Assembly: GCF_000316665.1 (NCBI RefSeq)
Contig: NC_019678.1
Location: forward strand, 5,146,001-5,210,000
From: Rivularia sp. PCC 7116
GTDB lineage: Bacteria; Cyanobacteriota; Cyanobacteriia; Cyanobacteriales; Nostocaceae
Length of the DNA: 64,000 nt
Direction: 5' to 3'
Position numbers and translations under genes: made by a program. Below the pieces are notes generated by a model. The model searched no databases. It saw only the letters and a program-made list of their open reading frames with translations, and was not told the origin of the DNA. Shown piece after piece: positions 17,535 through 24,775 of the stretch (position 1 is its first letter; every line of letters starts with the position of its first letter).

Positions 17535-19820
17535 ATGAACAACAACCCTCAAAGCGCTCCCGCACAATGTCCCTTTCGTGGAACCCGCGTTGGAGGAGCG
17601 CTCGGTTCTAAGCCGCAAACTGATGACTGGTGGCCGAATCGGCTTCAGGTGGAGCTGCTTCACCAAAATTCACCCCTGGCTAACCCGCTAGGAGATTTTG
17701 ACTATAAACAAGCGTTTCAAAAGATTGATTTCCAACAGTTGAAGAAGGATATCAAAACTCTACTGACAGATTCAAAAGACTGGTGGCCAGCCGATTACGG
17801 CAACTACGGACCTCAGATGATCCGCATGGCATGGCACGCTGCGGGAACCTACCGCATTGCAGACGGTCGCGGGGGAGCGAGCCGAGGTATGCAGCGTTTC
17901 GCCCCGATTAATTCTTGGTGGGATAATGGCAACACAGATAAATCACGAAGACTGCTCTGGCCAATCAAGCAGAAATACGGTGCAGCACTAAGTTGGGCAG
18001 ATTTAATGATTTTGGTCGGCAACTGCTCGCTGGAAATCATGGGTCTGAAGACCTTTGGCTACGGTGGTGGTCGCATTGATGCTTGGGAAGCAGACCGCGC
18101 CACCTACTGGGGTCCCGAGTTCTGGAATGGTGAAGCCTTCGGAGAAAATGGCAAGGAACACGAGGGACATCCAAATGAGATGGTGACTCGAACAATTCGC
18201 TGGGAAGGCGAACCGAAAGATGAATACTACGACCTCGAAAACCCCTTGGGAGCTTCGCACCAGGCTTTAATTTACGTAGATCCAGAAGGTCCTGATGGCA
18301 GCGGAGACCCGCTTGCATCTGCCCGCGACATCCGCGAGACTTTTGCTCGCATGGCAATGAACGATGAGGAAACTGTAGCGCTGATTGCGGGTGGTCATGC
18401 TTTTGGTAAAAGCCACGGTATGGTTGCGGCAGACAAAATTGGGCCAGCCCCCGAAGGTGCGCCGATTCAGGCAATGGGCTTGGGATGGCAGAATCCCGAA
18501 GGTACTGGTTTTGCTGAATACACCATGACCAATGGGATTGAAGGTTCATGGACACCAAACCCAACTCAATGGGATAACAGCTACCTAGAAAATCTGTTTA
18601 AATACGATTGGGAAAAAACCAAAAGCCCAACCGGTGCTATTCAGTGGAAGCCAGTTGACCCCGGTGCGCCAAAGACACCAGACGCGCACAAAACTGGTGT
18701 CGAACATGCGTTAATGATGATGACTTCGGACGTTGCCTTGAAGGAAGATTCTGCATATCATCAAGTTTGTCAACGCTTTCTCGGTGACTTCGAGTACTTT
18801 AGCGATACATTTGCCCGTGCTTGGTATAAGCTGACTCATCGGGACATGGGACCAAAAGTACGCTATCTTGGCCCAGAAGTTCCGGAAGAAGACCTGACTT
18901 GGCAAGATCCAATTCCACAACTCGACCACGATGTTGTTAATGATGCCGATATTAGTTCTCTTAAAAACAAGATTTTGGCGAGTGGACTTTCCGTATCGGC
19001 GCTGGTGTCCGCAGCTTGGGCTTCCGCATCAAACTATCGCGACTCCGACAAGCGCGGTGGTGCGAATGGCGCTCGCGTTCGTTTAGACCCCCAAAAAGAT
19101 TGGGAAGTAAACCGTCCGCAAGAACTCAGTCAGGTTTTATCCACTCTTGAGCGAATTCAAGCAGAATTTAACGGCAATCAGTCGGGTAACAAAAAAGTCT
19201 CAATGGCAGACCTGATTGTCCTCGGTGGCTGCGCTGCTGTGGAAAAAGCTGCGAAAGATGCTGGAATTGATACCAGTGTTCCATTCACACCAGGTCGAAT
19301 GGATACTACTCTAGAAGTGACAGATGTTGAAAGCTTTGAATGGCTCAAACCAGTCTCCGACGGTTTCAGAAATTATCATAACGAGGCTGTGGGCTATAAA
19401 GTGAAGGCAGAGCGCATCTTCCTCGACCGCGCACAGCTTCTGACACTCACAGCCCCCGAGTGGACAGTTCTTGTTGGTGGACTTCGCGCCCTCGACCAAA
19501 ACTGGGATAATTCAAAGCACGGTATATTCACTGACCGACCCGGTGTTTTAACCAACGACTTTTTCCGTGTCTTGACCAGCATGGAATACGAGTGGAAGCC
19601 AATCGACAATCGCGAGATGCTCTTTAATATCTGCGATCGCAACACCGGTGAAACGAAATTTACCGCGACACGCTGCGATTTGATTTTCGGTTCAAATGCC
19701 GAACTGCGTCAGGTAGCAGAAGTTTATGGTGCAGATGACGGTCACGAGCGCATGATTAAAGACTTTGTTGCAGCTTGGAACAAAGTCATGATGCTCGACC
19801 GCTTTGACGTTAGCGCTTAG
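17535..19820 (+). CDS. katG: Catalase-peroxidase KatG
   Basis: A 761-residue bifunctional haem enzyme removing hydrogen peroxide by catalase and peroxidase chemistry. The distal haem pocket is [13 protein letters not shown] near residues 95-107 (Arg, Trp, His), and the proximal ligand His lies in [10 protein letters not shown] near residue 288. LIYVDPEGP holds the Tyr of the Met-Tyr-Trp adduct. A second, degenerate peroxidase-like domain makes up the C-terminal half, as in all KatG. AAAGGA precedes the ATG by 11 bases. Base composition is less AT-rich than the surrounding repeats. It is the only ordinary gene between the duplicated CRISPR blocks, which may help the segment recombine. Confidence 0.97.
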   Translation: MNNNPQSAPAQCPFRGTRVGGALGSKPQTDDWWPNRLQVELLHQNSPLANPLGDFDYKQAFQKIDFQQLKKDIKTLLTDSKDWWPADYGNYGPQMIRMAWHAAGTYRIADGRGGASRGMQRFAPINSWWDNGNTDKSRRLLWPIKQKYGAALSWADLMILVGNCSLEIMGLKTFGYGGGRIDAWEADRATYWGPEFWNGEAFGENGKEHEGHPNEMVTRTIRWEGEPKDEYYDLENPLGASHQALIYVDPEGPDGSGDPLASARDIRETFARMAMNDEETVALIAGGHAFGKSHGMVAADKIGPAPEGAPIQAMGLGWQNPEGTGFAEYTMTNGIEGSWTPNPTQWDNSYLENLFKYDWEKTKSPTGAIQWKPVDPGAPKTPDAHKTGVEHALMMMTSDVALKEDSAYHQVCQRFLGDFEYFSDTFARAWYKLTHRDMGPKVRYLGPEVPEEDLTWQDPIPQLDHDVVNDADISSLKNKILASGLSVSALVSAAWASASNYRDSDKRGGANGARVRLDPQKDWEVNRPQELSQVLSTLERIQAEFNGNQSGNKKVSMADLIVLGGCAAVEKAAKDAGIDTSVPFTPGRMDTTLEVTDVESFEWLKPVSDGFRNYHNEAVGYKVKAERIFLDRAQLLTLTAPEWTVLVGGLRALDQNWDNSKHGIFTDRPGVLTNDFFRVLTSMEYEWKPIDNREMLFNICDRNTGETKFTATRCDLIFGSNAELRQVAEVYGADDGHERMIKDFVAAWNKVMMLDRFDVSA

Positions 19821-20139
19821 TTTGCAATTGTTGTACCGGATGAGTCCGTTTAATCGGGCTTGTTCGGTTAAAGATGAAAGAATTTTAGATTTTAGATTCT
19901 GGATTTTAAATGGTTTCAAGTTTCAACAAAAAATCCAAAAAGAAGAAATAATGTAGCGCTCAAAATCGCCTAGGATTGAAAATCCCAGGCTAATAGCTCA
20001 AGTCTACTTAAGTAGACTAAAAGTCTTGCCCAGTCCTATTTATCTGACATCTTCCACCAGTGTCGTTAAGCCCGAATACCCGCCTTGTAAGCCGGAGGCT
20101 TTCTAGCCCGCACGCTCTGCGTGAACGCAGAGAAATTAA

Positions 20140-20250
20140 TTTCAAGGCTCATACACAAAGTACGTTAAAACGCACTCAAAGCATTACCCAGTCTGATTTA
20201 TCAGACTTTGTATATTAGCCTGAGAATTTATTCTAAGGCGGTTGTTGATA
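20140..20250. repeat. Nested inverted-repeat element, copy 2
   Basis: Same family as 12908-13030. The 48-base centre (20159-20206) is the reverse complement, with a few changes, of the centre of copy 1, while the flanks (GGCTCATACAC and TTGTATATTAGCCTG) keep the same orientation. Confidence 0.7.
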
Positions 20251-20811
20251 ATGATGCAAGATGTAAGATTCATAGGACTTTTGCTATCAGACGGAGAGCA
20301 GCGCGTTGCCGAGGTTCCCCCCGTTGTAGCGACTGCGGGGGGTTTGCAACCCCCGGTGGTGTTGAGAATGGCGTAAGATGTCAGTTCAACCCAACCTACC
20401 ATTAAAAAAACACATCCGTTGTTAAAATCGTTATTCCTGCCGAAGTTTGTGGCTCATCAAAAATCCCACAAGCCCACCATTCATAAGTAGGTATGTAAAA
20501 TTATTTATGTCATTACGAGCGATAGCGAAGTAATCTCAAAGTGTTGCGATGATCCACACCTTCGGTGAATGCTTCGTTTCACTCGTAATGACAAATACAC
20601 AATTAATTTTGGCGATCGCGACTTATAATTTAAAATTATATTAAATTTGGCGATCGCGACTTATTCGCTTATCAATTGAAATTTTATCGATATCAATAAT
20701 CTTGCGTTTGGTTGATAATGTTGGGTTTCACTTCGTTCAACCCAACCTACCACTTCTTCGCTTATCAATTAAAATTTTATCGATATCAATAATCTTGCAC
20801 TTATACCATTT

Positions 20812-20889
20812 CTTTATTTATAAAGATGCGCCTAATTTAGCCCCTGAAGAGGGGCTTAGTTTGTTTAGCCCCACTCTTCCAGAGTGAGG
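20812..20889. repeat. Truncated MITE-like repeat at the array 2 trailer
   Basis: Starts ATACCATTTCTTTAT and matches the left two thirds of the element at 36019-36134, including the GCCCCACTCTT...AGAGTGAGGG hairpin. It stops exactly where the degenerate first CRISPR repeat begins (20890); the right terminal inverted repeat is missing. Confidence 0.6.
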
Positions 20890-21505
20890 GCTTTCATCCC
20901 CGCTGAGGGGAGTTGGTTTGGAAAGACCGAGGCAAAGGCTTTATTATCTTTTATATTAGAAAGTTTCCATCCCCGTTGAGGGGAGTTGGTTTGGAAAGAA
21001 ACCCAAAACTTCTTGTAGCTTCAAGAAAAGCCACAGTTTCCATCCCCGTTGAGGGGAGTTGGTTTGGAAAGTAGCGTCCGATGTTGGATTATTCCGGCAT
21101 TATATGTTTCCATCCCCGTTGAGGGGAGTTGGTTTGGAAAGTGAAGTTCTGGTGTACGAAACAGCAGACGGAAAGTTTCCATCCCCGTTGAGGGGAGTTG
21201 GTTTGGAAAGATATCAAGACGCTATCCAATGGGAAGGCGCATCTATTGGTTTCCATCCCCGTTGAGGGGAGTTGGTTTGGAAAGTTCTCAAATGCTAGCT
21301 TATTAGATTCTGGAAACTCTAGAACGTTTCCATCCCCGTTGAGGGGAGTTGGTTTGGAAAGGCTAAGAAGGAAAAGCCAGTGCCCACCCCCTCACCTGTT
21401 TCCATCCCCGTTGAGGGGAGTTGGTTTGGAAAGGTTGCAAAAATGGCAGCCGCAAATTTTGCTGTGATTGTTTCCATCCCCGTTGAGGGGAGTTGGTTTG
21501 GAAAG
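20890..21505 (-). CRISPR. CRISPR array 2 (9 repeats, 8 spacers)
   Basis: 36-base repeats of the same family as array 1 at 20890, 20963, 21036, 21106, 21175, 21249, 21326, 21398 and 21470. Spacers are 33-41 bases. Eight repeats have CCCCGTTGAGGGG in the hairpin; the leftmost has CCCCGCTGAGGGG and a degenerate start (GCTTTCATC), marking the trailer end. The leader is on the right, so crRNA is on the minus strand with the ATGGAAAC handle. No spacer is shared with array 1 by eye. No cas genes nearby; parA is the nearest gene on the leader side. Confidence 0.96.
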
Positions 21506-21742
21506 AGTTCACTTTTGAAACCCTTACACAACAGGGGTTTGAGATGCCCCAATCGACACACTCCGAAAAAATGGAAAAATTTTCCGGGCAAATGTTGATT
21601 TTCGTCGCCTGAAAGCCTTGCTGGGTAAGCAATCGACACACTCCAACGAAATTATAGGGTTTTCAAGGTTCTGGCGGAGTGTGTCGATTTTGATGTATCG
21701 CAACTCTGTAGTTAATCTAAGTGTAATCAAATTCATAGTCAA
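21506..21742 (-). promoter_or_regulatory. CRISPR leader 2 with promoter and triplicated hairpin element
   Basis: Homologous to leader 1. The promoter is TTGACT (complement of 21737-21742), 17 bases, TAGATT (complement of 21714-21719). Elements A (21551-21565), B (21631-21644) and inverted C (21675-21689) read AATCGACACACTCC or its inverse. Each differs from leader 1 at the same four positions. The A-C (15 bp) and B-C (14 bp, 31-base loop) pairings are perfect here too. The stretch 21743-21988 continues the homology to about 21895 and otherwise holds nothing I recognise. Confidence 0.75.
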
Positions 21743-21988
21743 CTACTTAGAAACATATTGAAACAATTAAATAGGTGAAATATTTGATGGAACAGGAAAT
21801 TAAGAGTGTATGGTAATTGATAATTAGATTTAAATTGGCATCTTCCAATGTAGTTTATGATATAACTCGTAATTAGCAAACACTTAACCAAGATTAAATG
21901 CTAGATTTTGGATTAAATCTAAAATCCGTCTTAGAAAGTTTGACGCGAAAAACGTCTCCACGTCAACTTTCCGCAAAATCCAAAATTG

Positions 21989-22873
21989 TTAAAGTTTATT
22001 CAACAATTCCTGAGTCAATTGATTAAACGCTTTTGAACCTCCCGATTGAGGACTATTTAACACCACAGGCATAAAACTATCAACAGCTTTAGCGACGTTT
22101 ACATCAACGGGAATTTGCGTTTGACAGATTTTTTCGGCACCGTAATCTTGATAAACGCGGTTAATAACTTGCTTGTAATATCTCCCGGTTAACATATTAC
22201 TGTTAGACATTGTAAACACAATTCCTAACATAGAGATATCAATATTTGCCTCATGTTCGTGACTTTCCTTTAACTGAGCAATCCGTCTTTCCAACAATTG
22301 AATACCCACCACAGATAAAGGTTCTGGTTTTGCAGGAAGAACGTAAAAATTACTGGTAGCTAAAGCACTGCGAGTCAAAAGATTGTAACCGGGAGCGCAA
22401 TCGAGCAAAATAAAGTCGTAGTCATTGCGTACAGGTTCTAATATCTTACCCAGCAAAACTCTTTCAAACCGATTCCAAATTACTTCAAAGTCATTTTCGC
22501 TCAAGTTGACAGCTTGTTGGTGTAGCATTTGTGAGACAACAAATTCATCGTAGAGATCGATGTCTCCAGGTAGCAAATCAAGTCCGGAAAGATTGTTAAC
22601 TGAAGGTTGAATGATTTCTTGAATTGACAACTTTGCCTTATCCGATGACTTGACAATATCATCGATTAAATATCTTAAAGTCCGTCTTTTTTTCCGCAGC
22701 TTGGCAAACTCAATCGGTGACATCAAGCTGAGAGTCGCACTGATTTGAGTATCCAAATCCAGCACCAGCACCCGTTTACCATGATTTTTAGCCAAACAAG
22801 TCGCCAAATTGACGGTAAGAGTAGTTTTACCCACTCCGCCCTTCATATTTGCAGTTGAAATTACATATCCCAT
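21989..22873 (-). CDS. ParA/Soj-type ATPase
   Basis: A 294-residue ParA-family P-loop ATPase, as used in plasmid or chromosome segregation and in positioning of large complexes. The deviant Walker A is KGGVGKTT (residues 10-18), with the D-L-D-T-Q switch after VLVLDLD, and Walker B is FILLDCAPG. Length is typical of chromosomal or large plasmid ParA. No parB or centromere-like iterons are seen beside it, so it may act alone. It sits on the leader side of CRISPR array 2, and a remnant lies in the same place by array 1, so the pair has been duplicated as a unit. A link to mobile DNA is suggested but not shown. Confidence 0.85.
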   Translation of the reverse strand: MGYVISTANMKGGVGKTTLTVNLATCLAKNHGKRVLVLDLDTQISATLSLMSPIEFAKLRKKRRTLRYLIDDIVKSSDKAKLSIQEIIQPSVNNLSGLDLLPGDIDLYDEFVVSQMLHQQAVNLSENDFEVIWNRFERVLLGKILEPVRNDYDFILLDCAPGYNLLTRSALATSNFYVLPAKPEPLSVVGIQLLERRIAQLKESHEHEANIDISMLGIVFTMSNSNMLTGRYYKQVINRVYQDYGAEKICQTQIPVDVNVAKAVDSFMPVVLNSPQSGGSKAFNQLTQELLNKL

Positions 22874-23616
22874 TCAAAAAGTCCTCTGTCAACGCATTCC
22901 TATTTCGTTCAAGCAAACGTATCTATAAGAGTCAATTAGATTTTAGATTGGTCGGTTAATTTGAGCGCGAGATTTAAGATTTTCAATACTCCAAAAATAA
23001 AATTGGACTTGTTTTGTTATTTAAAGCAGTCAGATTATACCTGTGTGTTGATGATTGGTAAACCTAATTAATGTATTTCTTTAATTATTTGTTATTAGTT
23101 CTTGAATATACTGTCCTAGTCTTAAAAAAATATTTAACTAAAGACGATATTTGTATAATCAACAACTTTCTTAAGGCTTCGGCTATAATCCTGGAAATTT
23201 ATTTCAGGGCGGTTATAAAGATTGCTGCAAGAAGCTCTCGCTACAAACTTCAAAATAAAGAAAAAATGTAACTAATATTGTTAAGCTGCTGTAAGCATTG
23301 TCAGAAAAGCATTTCAGTCATCATAGAAAACAATAATCGACATGATTCGTAAAATAAATTTACAATAATTAACATTTAATGGTAGTCTGATTTACAGAAA
23401 GGTAAAACTGATGATAGGGTGAATTTAAAACCACCTTGTTGTTGAGCCGGAGATGTATCTGTTAGGTACACCTGGGATTGGTTGAATAAACTGCTTTTGA
23501 AAAGTGAGCATCTTAACCGTAATGCTTGGTTATTATGGCTTTGAGAGTTTGGGTGTATCTGCTTTGAGAATCTTCGGTAGTTGAGAAATAGATCGGACTT
23601 ATAAGAGATTAAAATT
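22874..23616. other. Intergenic region upstream of ocp
   Basis: 743 bases, AT-rich. A short stretch at 23185-23220 (TTTATTTCAGGGCGGTTAT) resembles the right arm of the nested inverted repeat at 13005-13030. The open frame 23071-23271 has no ribosome-binding site and an implausible product. The ocp promoter is presumably close to 23560, but no clear -10/-35 pair was identified. Confidence 0.45.
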
Positions 23617-24582
23617 ATGGCTTTAACTATCGATTCCGCTCAGAATATTTTTGCTGGAACCCAGGTTCCCAGTCCAATACCTGCGACCATCGCGCTGTTT
23701 GACCAGCTTAGTGTAGACGACAAATTAGCATATTTGTGGTATGCATATACCGAAATGGGCAAAACAATTACCCCCGCAGCACCCGGAGCAGCAAGGTTGC
23801 AGCTAGCAGAAAGTTTGCTCAAGCAAATTAAAGAAATGTCTGCTGAGGAACAAACTCGAGTAATGCGGGATTTAGCTAACCGCTCTGATAGCCCCATCAG
23901 CCGTTCTTATGGTTTCTTCAGCGTTAACACCAAGTTAGCTTTTTGGTTTGAGTTAGGAGAATTGATGAAGCAGGGAGTAGTCGCTCCGATTCCTGCGAAT
24001 TATCAAATGTCCGAGGGTGTGAAAGTAGTTCTCGAAGCAACTAAGAAGCTTGATGCAGGTCAGCAAATTACAGTACTGCGTAACACCGTAGTAGACATGG
24101 GATTCGACACTTCCGGAATGGCTCCAAGTAGTTCTAAAGCTCCCGCAGAGCCTATGTTTGAGCGTAGTGGAGAGACTGTGAGTGATGTAAAAATCGAGGG
24201 TGTTAACGAGCCTGCGGTAACTAAGTATATTGAAGCGATGAACGCGGACAATTTCGATGCTGCCGTATCATTATTTGCTGATGATGGTGCGCTGCAACCA
24301 CCATTCCACAAGCCAATCGTTGGCAAGCAAGCAATTGGTAAATACATGCGCGAAGAAGCCCAAGGATTGAATATGATGCCTAAAAAAGGTATCTCCGAGA
24401 GTCGTCCAGATGGTTCCAAGCAGTTAAAAATCACTGGTGTGGTAGAAACACCTTGGTTTGGTGCAAATGTAGGAATGAATATTGCATGGCGATTTTTGGT
24501 AAATCCTCAAGGCAAGATTTTCTTTGTGGCTATCGATATGCTTGCATCTCCTCAAGAGTTGTTGAATTTGGGTCGTAAATAG
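23617..24582 (+). CDS. ocp: Orange carotenoid protein
   Basis: A 321-residue water-soluble keto-carotenoid protein that quenches phycobilisome excitation after blue-green light activation and scavenges singlet oxygen. The N-terminal all-helical carotenoid domain (about 18-165) has Tyr44, Trp110 and Arg155 at the expected places; the linker runs to about 195; the C-terminal NTF2-like domain has Tyr204, Glu247, Trp280 and Trp291, matching Tyr201, Glu244, Trp277 and Trp288 of the Synechocystis protein shifted by three. All photoswitch residues are thus present. No frp gene, needed to relax OCP1, lies nearby. It may be an OCP2 or other FRP-independent form, but the class cannot be decided by eye. 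Confidence 0.96.
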   Translation: MALTIDSAQNIFAGTQVPSPIPATIALFDQLSVDDKLAYLWYAYTEMGKTITPAAPGAARLQLAESLLKQIKEMSAEEQTRVMRDLANRSDSPISRSYGFFSVNTKLAFWFELGELMKQGVVAPIPANYQMSEGVKVVLEATKKLDAGQQITVLRNTVVDMGFDTSGMAPSSSKAPAEPMFERSGETVSDVKIEGVNEPAVTKYIEAMNADNFDAAVSLFADDGALQPPFHKPIVGKQAIGKYMREEAQGLNMMPKKGISESRPDGSKQLKITGVVETPWFGANVGMNIAWRFLVNPQGKIFFVAIDMLASPQELLNLGRK

Positions 24583-24675
24583 GTACTAACCTAACCCCCA
24601 ATCGCCTCCCCTGCAATGGAAGGCGAGTGATAGAAAGGTTTATAGTTAATTAAGTTTAGATTTCGCAGCAGTGTC

Positions 24676-24744
24676 AGAAACCGGGTTTCTTTTTGTGAAA
24701 GCATGATTTTTTGATTGTGCGATCGCTAAGAAACCTGGTTTCTT
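24676..24744. repeat. Two AGAAACC-GGTTTCT palindromes
   Basis: AGAAACCGGGTTTCT (24676-24690) and AGAAACCTGGTTTCT (24729-24743) bracket a HIP1 site between the convergent ocp and the nuclease-FtsK operon. A weak hairpin TCGCCT...AGGCGA (24602-24625) lies just after ocp. Any of these may terminate transcription; none has a strong T tract. Confidence 0.55.
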
Positions 24745-24775
24745 TCGGCTTGTTGAGGATGATGCAAGAAGTCAG

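Larger units (their letters stand above)
19821..20889. repeat. Right copy of the CRISPR-flanking repeat block
   Basis: No gene is supported. From 19952 the segment matches 12655 onwards: the TGTAGCGCTCAAAATCGCC segment, the nested inverted repeat (20140-20250), the G/C-rich part (20285-20350), the CAACCCAACCTACCA stretch (20385-20490), and two copies of the TATCGATATCAATAA segment (20649-20706 and 20752-20806). In between, 20508-20592 is a different repeat (CATTACGAGCGATAGCGAAG and its inverse). The block ends at the trailer of array 2. Confidence 0.75.

Noticed and set aside
18037-18564. 175-codon open frame on the strand opposite katG, and other long antisense frames in katG, prfB and thrC
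   Set aside because: They mirror the codon pattern of strongly conserved genes on the other strand and have no ribosome-binding sites or sensible products.
13577-22873. Possible cas genes near the two arrays
   Set aside because: Only the intron maturase, katG and parA are present. None resembles Cas1, Cas2, Cas6, Cas10 or Csm/Cmr proteins.
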